64,000 nt of DNA from Blattamonas nauphoetae (GCA_033064195.1 JARBJD010000014.1:62001-126000); one strand, 5' to 3'. Positions 23,813 through 35,185 are shown, counted from the first letter of the stretch. Numbers and translations: made by a program. Notes: generated by a model not told the origin, from the sequence alone.

Positions 23813-24878
23813 TACAATAAGCTTAGGATCTTGAAAACTTGTTTTGATCATATCTCCACAACCAGACATGGTCCAGACATGAAACTTTTACCAATATGGA
23901 TGTTTTGTTGAGAAGTATTTTTTTCGGAAAATTTTGAAAAAAATCCCCTTGTGGCGGTTGAGATATATATTTTGGGTTTTGAACCTTGGGGCTGAAGGAG
24001 AGCTGTCACTTGACATGGGATGATGCACCAGTCTCCAAATTCCGTCAAAATGGTGGGGAAACCATCAGAATCGAATCCAAATGATCATTTTGGACAGATT
24101 CGTTCTCAGAGAGTGAGATGGACAGGCTTCTGATTCGATCCCAGTGATCCCAGTCGGATCTGATCCCAGTTAATTTCTACAATACTGTTTCGTTTCTTTT
24201 CATTATTTTCCTTCTTCAAATATATGATATCTGAATAGCAAAAAGAGATGAAATGAAAATGTTCATTATATCGAACAAAAACAAGTGAACTTTTTATCGC
24301 TTTCAGTACGACCGATTGACAATAATTTCAGAGGTATTGAAGGTGATCCGAAGAACACTCGGTGATTTATTCTTTTTCCTACGGTTAAAATTGATGGTAT
24401 GTCCAAAACACAAGTGATGAGTGAGAAATGAAAATTTCTGGGAAAGACAAGCTGAACTGCCTTAGAAGGAAGGAGACCGACTATGGGAGATTGGGATAGC
24501 GAATAAGGAGAGCGACTTTGAAAAATTGAAAGCAAGAACAGCCGAGAGATGCACACTTTTTGGAAGTGCAGCGCGGTTTGGATCGACGACGAAGACGACA
24601 GTAGCGACGACTGCACAGTGCGGGAGACGTCGGTGGGCGAGCGGTGGTGAGTGAGTGAGGGAGATGGGAGGATGAGGAGGCGATGAGGAGCAGTATTGTT
24701 TGGGACGAATCGAGATTTAGTAATGTTTGGTTGGTGATCGTTTTTGGGGAGGAGAAGGCAGGGATGTTCTTCCGGTTCTCTGTTTACCCAATGAAGTCCA
24801 TCTCTCGCTCACGAATCATGGAAATCGCCTTCTTCATCGGCTCTTCCCATCAGTTCATCGAGATCACCTGAACGGCAA

Positions 24879-25246
24879 TCAAAACATGTCACAAACACAA
24901 AAGGAACATACCCGAATCCCATGAATCGATTCTAATGTTTTCTGAACTCGATCGTCCACCTCCGCACGAACCATCACGCAGATGCTCGACAGTGACGACG
25001 AATCCAAAAGCCCAACCAACAGCGCGGTCAACAGCACCAACTGCACCAGAAGGTCAATAATCTGGTTGATTTCCCGAACAATAATGTCAAACTGCACGTT
25101 ATCCGTCATCGCAAGATTGACTATCGTTCCTGACACAAAGGGTAGCCATCTATAGCCCATCCCCGCCACCCACATCGACGACGGATCCGCTGCCCATGTC
25201 AGCAGCCATTTCATCGAGAACGTGATTGTGTATGTCACAACTGAAA
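24879..25246 (-). pseudogene. Captured membrane-protein gene fragment
   Basis: Minus-strand exon-like frame entered through an acceptor (CTGTTTTCAG at about 25237-25246) and left through a donor (CGG then GTATGTTCC near 24897), with a further GT-AG intron of about 45 nt before 24855. It reads TYTITFSMKWLLTWAADPSS, then LPFVSGTIVNLAMTDN and a long hydrophobic run LLVQLVLLTALLVGLLD followed by EVDDRVQKTLESIHG. I do not recognise the family. The hydrophobic runs suggest a membrane protein. The intact splice signals and its place in the unique interior of the middle element suggest capture of host DNA. Confidence 0.35.
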
Positions 25247-27339
25247 ACAGAATGAGAAGAACGTCACAGACTGATGCATTGCAGGCGAATCAATCACACT
25301 ATTGATTCGGAATTCCACTCAACTTCACATATGATCGCAAAATCGACGATCTGACAGAGATATCATGAGAGGGTTCGAGAGAATAGCGATTCAAACTTTT
25401 CTTTCCAAAGTTCCTTATTCCAGATCTTCCAGAAACGAGAGATCCGCTTTTCCATTTATGCTCGTTGGTTCAATGCCATACACTTGTCTTTCGTGTCGTG
25501 ATGACATTGTTTATAGTGGAGGAGATAAATCGTTCTGATCCCATCGCTCTTCTCCACTCTTCCTCACTCTTGTTCTCGACCCCATTCTCCTAAAGAATCA
25601 TTTCGATCGGAATGCTCGAGAATCATCAAAAAATACGTTTTTCTGAGAATTTGGATATCCAAGATGTAATTTAATGAGAAAAATCTCGAAACGCTTATTT
25701 AAGAAAGTGATGTCAGTCAAAAAATGGGGACTGGGATCAATTGATCCCAGTTTTACCTGTTTTGATCCCACCACTCAAATGCCTGGAGATGGAGGTGGAG
25801 ATTCCGAGAAAAACACGAAAAAACCTCAATACTCCAAAATAGGAGGTCTTCGAAAATTCTCAAAATTTTCCGAAAAAAATACTTCTCAACAAAACATCCA
25901 TATTGGTAAAAGTTTCATGTCTGGACCATGTCTGGTTGTGGAGATATGATCAAAACAAGTTTTCAAGATCCTAAGCTTATTGTACAGGGAAGTCGGATTT
26001 TGACTTTGAATTTCCACCCAGATCCCCCCAGGATTTTTCATTTTTCAAAAAATTGTCATTTTGAGAGAAAACCATCCCAAATCACCAGAAATGAACTGGG
26101 ATTGAAAAATCATGAACAGGCGTGGAGAAAAGTGGTCGTGAAGTTCGGCTGTCCTAAGCTTAAATGTTAAGGACCTCCTATTTGGGAGCCAAAAAAAGGA
26201 CAAAAAATCAGAAAAAAAAGACTCCTAAATAGGAGACCCCACCCGGGGATCCTATTTTGGAGGTTCGATTTCTGCCTCAAGTGATTGATGGGGGAGGGTA
26301 GACATCCAACCCGGAAATTGTGGGACCCATAAATTTATGGGTTCCGAGAAATATGGGATGGATGGAAAGAGGGGTCCAAAAAATGGGAGAAAAGTATCGG
26401 GTTAAATTAAGGTATCGGGTTAAATTTCCACTATAACCAAACTTATTTTTTTCATTTGTCAGCATCTGTCAAAAAATGGTCCTTTCTTGTCACAAATACT
26501 TGAAGATCAGTCGGATATTTATGATATGATGCGTTTAAGATTATCACCCTCGCGTCCAAATGGTTTTTTTGAAAATAAAGTTGAGATAAAGTTCAAAATT
26601 GAGAGAACACTGATGATTTCAATCATTTTCACTGAAATGCCGAAATTTGGAGTCCGCTAGAAAAAGGAGAAACGGTGAGAAAATGAGATAATTCACCGAA
26701 TGGTTCGTTTTTGTGAAAACGGGACGTGATTCCGACAGCTGGTTGAGGAGGAACACCCACAACAAAATTCAGGGTTGATCAACTCCACAGGGACAAGAAT
26801 GTATTATAAGCCAGACTTTTTCCTCGATTTGTTTTTTATTGATTGCATTTCCTAAATTACTTAATTAAAATCAGTTTTGCATGAAAAAAGCGAAGTGAAA
26901 ACATCAATTTGAAGACCCATCAAAATAGTGACGGGTTTTGAAAAAGTGACGGGTTATGGAATGAGGGTACCGCACTACTTTGCGATTACTAACCAACATC
27001 TTTGAAGTGAGTGCCTTCCACCAACCAACACTGGATTTCATTTGTTCCTCTCGCATCCCAATGGCCTTCCAGTCACTTCTCTCAAAAGTGGAATATGAAG
27101 TCGACAGCATGAATATCATCTGGTTGATGTCCAGAAATATTCGCTATTGGAAGCACGATGGAGCGGAAACTTGGAGAAGAGGGAGCATATTGTTGCAAGC
27201 ACTGGAACAGGAAGGGTTCCAAGATCATCTCGAACAAACACTGCTTCACGACAAGTCCTCGATGCTTGGACAGTACGTGAGGCGGTGTTCTTTCGAAATA
27301 TTGAACGATTTTGGAATGAACTCTCAGCAACCAGAATAG

Positions 27340-27733
27340 CTCGCTTTCGACAGCTCCGATCTCTTTTTTTTTGGTGTCCGCCTCGCGTATACAATCATCG
27401 ACCAAATGAAACGATGTTTTCTCCATCCCACTCTTCCGCTGTCATTTGTGGTGATCTGCTGGTGTGCTCCATTCGTTGTCTTTCATTTTCTTTTCATCTT
27501 CTCTCTTCTCTCGTCACGTTGCCTTCTGACCTCTTTTGTAGCTCTGCCTCAACCTGAAACGACTCATGCATCCTTCCGCACGATCACTAACGCATTGTTT
27601 TGGAGTGCATCCGCCTGGATTCCAGACACTTTGGTCGAAACTCCGTTTTCTCATCAGAACACGACACCTAACCACTCTTTTCTGACTTTTTTGACTTTAT
27701 TCAGAAGTTATCTCTGTACATCGTAGAAATTCT
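27340..27733. other. Spacer after solenoid copy 5, no supported gene
   Basis: Contains a hydrophobic plus-strand frame (about 27406-27540, SFVVICWCAPFVVFHFLF) that could be a leftover membrane exon like those after copies 1 and 3. There is no start, splice pair or conservation to support it. The 3' ends of two convergent genes lie on either side. Confidence 0.3.
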
Positions 27734-28430
27734 TCAGTTTGAAGGTGAGATATTAGAAAGAAACGTAAAGAAAGGGTCACGGAAGGTGCTCTGGTTGAAG
27801 ATTCCCAAATGCACAGTGTTGTGTTGGTCTCCATCCTCCTGCTCTCCCTCCCGTCTGCAGTACGCTCCCAAATTCTCACTCGGACCTGCAGCAGATGATG
27901 AAAATGACCCAAACGACCCACATCCTGTCCCAAATCCTGTGCTTGCGAATGGCTCGTCGAGAGAATCAGATTTCGAGAATGACGCTGTTGTGAAGGCTGA
28001 GTTCTGTGGTACTGGCTTGGGATCGCTTGCTGTTATCGTCTCTGAGAAAGGATTTTCTGCTTTTGGTGATGGAAGTTCCGAACCAGTCGACCCAAATCCT
28101 GAATTCTGGGAGATCGAGCTTTGGACTTGACGAACATTCGACTTGGCATTGTCAAAAGAGGATGAGACCTGCGTCGATTGTTGATTTCCAAATGAATCGA
28201 GATGCACTAATCCAAATCCACCTGTCTGTGCTTGTGTTTCATTCTGTCCAAATCCTCCTCCCGCTCTTCCCGACTGTAGCACGGTTTGTGTCTGAAACGA
28301 CGACGAAGTCCCAGTGCTCGCTGCGGGAGACTGTCTCATCGCTGGCAATGCGAGTTGAGTGCGAGGAGCATCTCCAATTCCCAGGGACCTGAGAAGGATC
28401 TGATCGATCAGACCTTCATTGATCAGACCT
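27734..28430 (-). CDS. FG/NPF-motif low-complexity protein
   Basis: Minus strand, stop at 27734. The continuous frame can be followed up to about 28430 (LGLINEGLIDQILLRSLGIG before the Ser/Gln-rich part); the true start is upstream and uncertain, possibly behind an acceptor (AATTAG) there. The protein is rich in Ser, Gln, Gly and Phe, with FG motifs (GGGFGQ, GGFGLV, GFGSTG, GFGTGCGSFGSF) and NPF/DPF-like motifs (AENPFSE, DEPFAS, FRDPFF). Such motifs are known in FG-nucleoporins and in endocytic adaptors of the epsin/AGFG type, which bind EH domains and coat proteins. With no folded domain visible I cannot choose between these. Probably a disordered cytoplasmic trafficking or nuclear-pore protein. 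Confidence 0.45.
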
Positions 28431-28629
28431 AATTTTTGTTCTTAACAGACTGTTTCATTAAAAGAGAGTTTACTTTCGAAAAAAACTGTGAAATGAGTCT
28501 AATCGACCATTCGAGAGGCAATCTGGTCATAATTGATTGTTTATTGCTTGAGTTGAACCGATCCGATGAAGAAAATGAAGTGAGAAAATGGAAAATGAGG
28601 AAAATCGATACTCCTAATTAGGAAACGGA
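28431..28629. other. Spacer or intron with hairpin at its edge
   Basis: AT-rich, no coding frame. At 28627-28659 GGATCAGACC(C)TCA pairs with TGAGGTCTGATCC, a 13-bp stem with one bulge. Copies of GATCAGACC also occur at 28391-28420. This could be the inverted ends of a small decayed element, but no target duplication was found. Confidence 0.3.
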
Positions 28630-30186
28630 TCAGACCCTCAGTTTCGTGAGGTCTGATCCATGATCACACCTTCTGCAGTAATCTACAGACCTACTCAGAT
28701 CCCTGCCAATTCCTCTCTGAGCGAGGAATAACATACGACCTCGCCGCGAGTGGGCTTGACGAGTGGCTGGATTCGGAGTTTGTGTATTTCCTCCCTTCCA
28801 TTCATTGAGAAAGGGCATCGAGAGCGGATCAAGACATCTGTCTCTTCTGCCTTCCATTCCTTTCTCAGATGCAACGAATTCGCTTCTGTCCTCCATCCCT
28901 TCCTCGCAAAGAGTGAGGACAACCTGCCTCAATGGTGTATTGGACCGGTTCTCGCTAAGATCGATCAAATTCTGCCTCAATTGCTTGTCTTTCATCCCTT
29001 CCGACTTCAGAGCGAAGTTAAACTCCCTCTTTTGTCTCTTGGACTGATTCTCACCAAGAGAGGATGAAGGACGCGCAATTGAGGCAGAATTTCTTCTTTC
29101 TGAACACAGAGCGTGCACAAACTCTGTCAATCGTGTGATGAACCGGCATGGATTCGGTATGTATGTCAAGCTTCGGTATGTATGTCAATTCGGTATGTAT
29201 GTCAAAGAACTTCGGTATGTATGTCAAAACAAAAATGAGTTTCTGTCGCTTTAGAGGTGAAAATCCGATCAAATATCATACTTATTCATCGTTTCACAAT
29301 GCATTATTTTGTGGGGAGGTGATAGAAAGCAGATGAATACCAATGAAGTGAGAAAAATGAGAAGAGATCTTCTTGAAATCTGGTGTATCACTTATATACG
29401 ATTTAAGATCAATATTCCAAGATATTCCAACTATCTGAATCTCTTATCACCATTAAAAGTGGTCTCAACTCGAAATAGAGCATCAGCACCCCGATCCGCC
29501 AAAGACACAGATCGTCCATTTTTTCTCTTATTATCAGTAACTTCGTTTCAGTTTCTCAATATAATCTCATTATAGCACCTCTGAACATGATCAATAACAA
29601 TATATCCTCAGAAAAAGCAGATTGAGCACATGAAATTGAAAGACACAAAACGGAATCCAAATGATCGATAACTTTCCAGGAACACTTACAACCGACTCTT
29701 CTCCCCGTGATGGTATGTATTGATGTCCTTTCTTCATTTTGCATATGTGGCTGTTGCAAAATCTGATAGTGATGTTGCGTCAGATGGGCTTGACATACAT
29801 ACCGAATCTTGACATACATACCGAATGTATGCCGATGAACCGAGTCTCTTTCGGTCGGAGGATGTCGCAGAAGGTGCTGTGAAGATGCAACGATGATGGA
29901 ATTCTGTCCAGACGAGCAAGAGCGACGGAGAGGACGGAGAGAAGAGAGGAGAGGGGAAGTGTGGTGAGAGAAGATCGAGTTGAAACGACGATGAGAGACA
30001 GAACGAGTGAGAGGATGATGTTTAACAATTGCGAGTGTTCGCCCTGCGGTGAACGAATCTCAGTTCGTTCAGGTGACGAAGGCACGACAATTGTCAGGAG
30101 TCGAGTGAGAAAGGGAGCGAGTGGAACAAAGATCGAAGAGGGGATGATTCCTGAGTCATTGGGGGACATCGTTTTGTAGAGAGTGA
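28630..30186 (-). pseudogene. Unrecognised minus-strand gene split by a 9-bp-duplication element
   Basis: Read from 30169 (ATG at MSPNDSG) to 29834, then from 29136 to 28630 after removing the insertion 29146-29833 and one copy of GATGAACCG. The join is exactly in frame (336 nt, then 507 nt; 280 aa). The first half is hydrophobic and helical (LAPFLTRLLTIVVPSS, LLNIILSLVLSLIVVS, LSSLLSVLSVALARLD) and ends RPKETRFI, joined to TRLTEFVHALCSERR. The second half is basic and polar. The frame may continue upstream into the HEAT-like gene at 35186-36152 across the large element, but no target duplication supports that. In 28790-29095 the plus strand has degenerate repeats of a CATCCCTTCC motif and an 18-bp inverted pair (28969-28986, 29078-29095). 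Confidence 0.4.
29146..29833. mobile_element. MULE-like miniature element, 9-bp target duplication
   Basis: 688 bp flanked by GATGAACCG (29137-29145 and 29834-29842). The ends match as GGCAT-NN-ATTCGGTATG. The left end has four copies of TTCGGTATGTATGTCAA in 80 bp; the right end has two in inverted orientation. Nine-base duplications are characteristic of Mutator-like elements. No coding capacity. It sits inside a minus-strand coding frame. Confidence 0.7.
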
Positions 30187-30188
30187 TT

Positions 30189-33100
30189 TACACAAACCAG
30201 TGCTCATCAACGGATTGAGTGAGTGAGACCCTGGGTCCGGTAAAGACGGTCCATGGGTTGGCCGATCAACAAACAGAATAATAAAAGTTTTATCTGTTGA
30301 AAGAAAAATCCCGACCCGAGAGGTTAATCATCGAGCCGGTTCTGCCCAAGTGGGGGCGGTTGATGAGCAAAAGGATGGGATCAACCCATTACTCCAGAAA
30401 AGCCCCAACGGGGATGAAAAACTGGAGACAACGAGAAGTCAGAAGGACTAGTGAAGTGGAAACCACCAAAAGGTTACAATTGTAAAAACGCCGCAGTGCT
30501 AAAGACATACCGATGTCCTCCTTCAACTGCTGTGTGGCAGAGAAGAGGTTGATGAGCACTGGTTTGTGTAAAGGATGTCGCAAGCTCCATCCGACACATA
30601 ACCAGGGCTCATCAACGGATTGAGTATTGAAAAGGACTAAAATCAAGTGTATAAGTGATAATGAAAAGATGAGAGAAGAAGATAACTTCTACGACTCTAC
30701 CCACTTGCTCCCCTTTACATTGTCAACGGCCGTGCTTCCTCCAAAGCTGGCACCAGCAGTTGGCGAGCGAGGAGTCTTATCGGACGATTAGGACTGGAGC
30801 GGAGCAGTAGTCGATAGCGACGGTGGCTTCGCCAACCACGTGAAATGACCATTCGGGAAACTCCACTCACGAACAGATGGTGAGGAGTACTCGACTCGCT
30901 ACCGGAAGCGAGGAGATCCACCGAAGGCTTCGCATATCCCAATGCGGAACGAGTGATGAAACAACTCGACTCACATGTGAGTTCTTCTGAATCAATATCG
31001 CAATCGTCGTTTCGTTCAGTCTAATCACAACACGTCCAGACCATTCCAGACTCTTCTCGAATCCTGACATCGATGACATGGCAAACTCATTTCGATCTGA
31101 GTCTCGTTGAACGATTTTGTTGAGTTGACAGAAAGTGGAGTCCGAACTATCTCTCCGACAGTCTTATCTTTCTTCGTTGTAAACACTTCCAGGATCAGTG
31201 AGAAAGGAATCAGATTCATTCCTTCCATCGTCAAATCAAATGCTTGTGCTGTCTTTTTCAGCGTGCTCGTCGGTGATGAAGAGAGGCTGGGATGAAGAAC
31301 GTGGCATTCGCATTCACCTCCTTCCCACTCAACACACAATCTTCGTGGGACAGCCAAAGATGAGGATGGTCTGCTTTCCCATCTCCACCATTCAGACTCC
31401 CAATCTTCAAGTGTCCCTTTCCAGAACAGTGAATGCTGTGACGAAGAGAAGGGAATGAAGAGATGTGAGGGCTATTGTCGTGAAACGCACTCGTTTCCAT
31501 TGTCAGGCTGTCTCCCTTCATGTTGATCGCTCCCTGCGAGAGGGATGTGAGGTCTGTCTGTTTGATGGTTGTCTTGCAGTTCACCAAGTTCAGAATGCCA
31601 CTCTCTCACAAACACAGAGCAGGAGTTGTTTCCAGGTTAGAAGGAGGAGAGGGTGAGTGTCCAGTTAATGAACATATTTCGATTGTCAAGTGTCCTCCAA
31701 CCATTCGAATGAAGATGTGGGAGGGCGAGTCAGACAGAACTACCTCAACATGATGAATCCACAATTAACCTCCAAAACTTCAACCATTCCCTCTCCTTCC
31801 ACTTCGGACAACGAACGAGGGAGCACTAACAGTTCCATTGTCATTGTCGATCCAGATTCAATCACATCTCCGTGTTGAGGCAGCATTCTCCCTTGTTCGA
31901 GATGTGTCACGTTGTGAAAGATCGAGAATGACAGCGACAACATCCTCATTCCTTCCACAATCTTCCATCTATCCTCAATCGAGGAGCAAGGTTGCTTTCG
32001 ATCCCCACAGAACAACGTCGAAACTGATGACGAGTTAGAAAGTCGAGTCTGATATCGTCGCACCGAAGATGGTCTATTCTTGATCCGTTTCAGTCGCTTT
32101 GATCGTTGTGATTGTGTTTGAGAGTCGTCGGTCATCCAACTTGGAGTTCTGCGGATTGTACTTCGGTTTCTGAGGTGACTGCTGCGATGAAGGAGTGTGA
32201 GGAGTTCAGAGTCACGTTCAGCGATTCTCCAACAAGCAGACCGGTTCCAGTCATCGTCACAGTGCAACCGGTGTCTAGAGAGTCCGAGCTCTCGAACTTC
32301 ATATCTGTAAATCTAGGACGGATTAAAATTTTACTGTGATTTCATCCTCCAGATGAGATTCGGTCGATTCTGTCCAGCTTCCATCCAGCGTGTCTTCATC
32401 TCCAACTGCGAACTCTGCTTGGCAGCGTGTGCAACTCAGAATCTCCGCTCTGCAGTGTGTAATACGCAGAATCTCCGCTTCCAACGACATTGAAGCGGTT
32501 GTGCTTCTATTCGACAAACTCACTTGTCCAGGTCGAGGAGCTGATCCTTCTCTGCGGTAGTCACTCAACTTCACAACTGACCATTCCGCAATGTCAGCGC
32601 GAAGAGGCTCTTTCTTCATTTGTATCTCAGCTCCTTCAAACTTCGACGGAATTGTCTTTCCAGTGTTTTGACCCAAATCCTTTCAAATCAGCAACTTTTG
32701 AAGATAGATACTTGTTGTTCGTCAACAAACTAGAATTGCCTCTTGCTTTCCGGTATTGGTAGGCGTGTCCTCTCATGTTGCCCCGCTGCTGGACGGGATG
32801 AGAGTTCACAACCAAGATCGCCATGGAATGGATCTGGCGACAAAGGAGGCAATGCTCCGTGAGACAATTCGAGCGATCTTTCTCTGATCGACTCTTGTTG
32901 GACACTTCCAACACACGTCTGAATATTGAGAGGCCGTTGTGCGAATCATTACGCACGTCCCACCCTCCAATAGTTCAGCGTGTTTTTTCTTTTCTGAAAA
33001 GAGCATGCAGACTGGCGTTCTTCTTGTTGAGATCTTGCTGGACTGTTCAACCGACTGTGTGTCCCTGCGAAGCTTATAGTACCGAAATGCCGTCAAACTA

Positions 33101-35185
33101 GAGTCGGTGTGCGAATTAGAATTGATGTCCAGCTCCCGCCAATGTTCTTCGAGGTTTGGAGAGATTGTCTTCTAACTAATCAAGTTTAATATGATGTATT
33201 TTGTCTGTTTCAAGGAAATATGTCACAGTTGACCCTCGAACATGCTGAATTCGCTTGATACGGTGCTTCAATCTTATTGATGACTTCTGCATCCAAGTCC
33301 AGTTGTGACCGACGACTTATTTCGGATAAGGAATTGATCAGTGCAAAATAGTCCGTCATATTGTATTCTTGATCAATAATCACGGGTCATTGTGGAGCAT
33401 TGGAGGTCTGATCTTCACAGGCGATAAAATTCCTATTTCAGTTGATTAGACCTTCGGATACGGGCACCGTCAACTTATTGAAGTACTACCGAGCCTTTGA
33501 TGCTGAGAGATGTCACAAATGTGATGGAGTTCAACAATTTCTGGATGGATATTTCATCTTTCCATTCCTTCCAAGGAGTATGTTTCTTCGAGAAAATCTT
33601 GCTATTTCTCAACCACCAAATCAGCTGTAATCTTTATCTGTCATCTGCCGTCGGTGTCTAACTTCTTGTCGGACGACATGGGCGCAATGTTGGTGTTGTT
33701 TGATCAAGATGTGTTGTGGCTTGTCATTTTCGTCTAATGCAAGTGCAAATGATACCAGATGATGTGGTGAAGATTTAATTGTTGATTCAAAGAAGAATGA
33801 ATGGTTTTGCGAGCGGTGGGGATATCGGTTCCCAAACGTGAGAGTGGTGTTTGAACAGTCAACTTCACACCATTTGTCAGGCGGTGATAGAACATCTTCG
33901 GCACCCGTAGCATCCGGAACGTCCGATGAGCCGACATTGACCTTGAAATCGGGATTAATTCATTTTGGGATCGGAACGTTGAATATCAGAGCAATTGCTC
34001 CTAGAGACCATTCTTGACGTTTGTAGCGATCGTCATTGATGGTGGATGGCTGTCAGAAGCCGCTGGATGGGCGTGAGGAATTGTATATACTGATACTGAT
34101 GTCCTGATGTGGTGCGACGTCCAAGAATAGCTGCATGAAGATAACTTGAACCGAACTCGTGTAGATGTCCATCTTCATTTGTAATAATGTGCGTTGAGAG
34201 AAACACAATGTGTTCCGCACACCAGAAGCTGTTGTGGTGATCAGCCTGATGATCATCGACGCGTCCACCCAGCAATAGAAATTGCCTCCGTATAATCCAC
34301 TCGCAAATGTGCCAAAACAAATGGAGACATATCTGGGCTCCATGTGATTGTCCTCCGAGGAACCATAAAGGGCGACGAGCGGCTTAAATTGGTAGTTGGA
34401 TCTTGAGTAATCGCCAACTACAATTGATCATCAAGTCTAAAAATGTTTTGGTGTGTTTCCAATATCACCTAAAAGTTGGTTTCTTTGCTTTCCAATTGTC
34501 GTTGTGAATCGTTTTCTTGCATGTCATCGAGGGTATTCATTCCGTGGAATAGTCTCGATTACAATCCCGTTCCATCCACAATTCTCGCGTAAATGTGGAC
34601 ACTTGATGCTTCACTTCCGCGATTTGGATATGGTTCGGTTTGTATCCCTTGGGCGAACAGTTGATTCCGTTGTCACTGATGTCCTCCAACATTTGACGAC
34701 TAGTCTCATTGTTCGAACGAAACAATGCATATTGTTTCAGTTTGTTGGCAGTAATCGTTCTGTGTTCAGCTTCTACATCTGTAGATGATGAATCCGATAT
34801 CGACATCAGCGACAAAATTGTTATTAAGTAACCAGCCTTGTATTTGGTGATCTTTTGATTCGAGTTCAGAACTGCATTTCAATCAAGAAACTGTTCGCGC
34901 TGATCTTTCTGGTTCGGGATCGTTCGGACGAGAGAATAATCGGTCAGAAAAATGTGTTTGTGAATGTCTTCCGTTGAACTGATAATCTGTCTTGAGATTC
35001 CAGTTCTGTCATCCATGTCCATATCAGACGAAGATAGTTCGTCGGTTTGCAAGAAAACGGATTCACAAGATGTTAACGTTTGTTTGATCGGCCAACCCAT
35101 GGACCGTCTTTACCGGACCCAGGGTCTCACTCACTCAATCCGTTGATGAGCCCTGGTTATGTGTCGGATGGAGCTTGCGACATCC
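30189..35185 (-). mobile_element. Two-module inverted-end element, copy B-left
   Basis: 4997 bp, the inverted counterpart of 40021-45028. The small module is 30189-30570 (ends TACACAAACCAGTGCTCATC) and the large module 30573-35185 (ends GGATGTCGCAAGCTCCATCC then CCAGGGCTCATCAAC), separated by AA. The outer ends match as an inverted repeat of about 80 bp (30197-30275 against 35077-35160, GGATTGAGTGAGTGAGACCC onwards). Unlike the right copy, its flanks (TGATT and TCAAG) do not match, which suggests rearrangement after insertion. The large module contains a captured receptor-gene remnant and unrecognised frames. Nearly identical to B-right, with scattered substitutions and small indels. Confidence 0.7.
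30860..32350 (-). pseudogene. Captured beta-helix/receptor gene remnant (with mirror copy at about 42865-44355)
   Basis: The minus strand (plus strand in the mirror copy) matches, in order, the part of the receptor gene at 57570-58500. CSSIEDRW...EGMRMLSLSFSIFHN with GEGMVEVLEVNCGF corresponds to CSSVDVAWDVASVLSISQIK with EEEGMIVVDGGILD. LTSLSQGAINMKGDSLTMET with SAFHDNSPHISSFPSLRHSI corresponds to LTHHSQGAINMEGGSLTSES with SSFHDNSPNHKFFPSLRRNI. LEWSGRVVIRLNE corresponds to LEWRGRLVFGNN. The reading moves between frames several times, so it is non-functional. This is a fragment of the host surface-receptor family carried inside the element. Confidence 0.6.

Larger units (their letters stand above)
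21205..26433. mobile_element. Middle TA element with long inverted repeats and captured DNA
   Basis: Lies within the outer element, flanked by TA (21203-21204 and 26434-26435). It starts TAGTGGAAATTTTACCCG and has inverted repeats of about 580 bp: the left arm is 21205-21655 plus 23815-23938, the right arm about 25850-26433. The left arm is split by the innermost element, while the right arm keeps the unoccupied sequence CCTGTACAATAAGC (as reverse complement near 25970-25985). The unique interior (23945-25850, 1.9 kb) carries a captured membrane-protein gene fragment and several GATCCCAGT motifs. No transposase of its own was found. Confidence 0.75.
20886..26967. mobile_element. Outer TA element of a three-level nest
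   Basis: A 6082-bp insertion flanked by TA (20884-20885 and 26968-26969) inside solenoid copy 5. It has near-identical terminal inverted repeats of about 300 bp (20886-21190 and 26665-26967) starting CCCTCATTCCATAACCCG, with AACCCGTCAC repeated twice near each end. Its own unique interior is only about 250 bp (mainly 26436-26664), so by itself it was a ~0.85-kb non-autonomous element. The rest is a second element inserted within it. TA duplication and subterminal ACCCG repeats suggest the pogo/Tc1 group. Confidence 0.8.
13014..27339 (+). pseudogene. Alpha-solenoid family, copy 5, split by two transposon insertions
   Basis: Exon 1 is 13014-13029 (MISSE plus one base), the intron 13030-13069 (40 nt), and exon 2 begins at 13070. 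Exon 2 is cut after six bases by the element at 13076-20258, resumes at 20267-20885, is cut again by the element at 20886-26967, and finishes at 26970-27339. Joining 16+6+619+370 bases, with one copy of each target duplication, gives 1011 nt, exactly the length of intact copies 3 and 4, with no internal stop. The family blocks are all present (EYSPFLNWKPQ, AAVFVDSTTILLSS, VLIPMEPSLVQIGRSRH, then TNIFEVSAFHQPTLDF, RRGSILLQALEQEGF). The gene was therefore intact when each element arrived, and both insertions are recent. Expression of a full-length protein is not possible unless the elements are removed. Confidence 0.85.

Noticed and set aside
28969-29095. 18-bp inverted pair as a miniature element
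   Set aside because: The inverted bases are convincing, but no target duplication was found and a minus-strand frame runs through it, so it is mentioned only within the host gene.
29150-29235. Short direct repeats as a CRISPR array
   Set aside because: The 17-bp units are separated by only a few bases, recur inverted at the other end, and lie inside a 9-bp-duplication element; there are no spacers of uniform length.
30189-35185. Assigning the two-module element to a virus-like or capsid-bearing class
   Set aside because: No recognisable polymerase, integrase, protease or capsid gene was seen, and the length and 5-bp duplication do not by themselves support such a class. Left unclassified.
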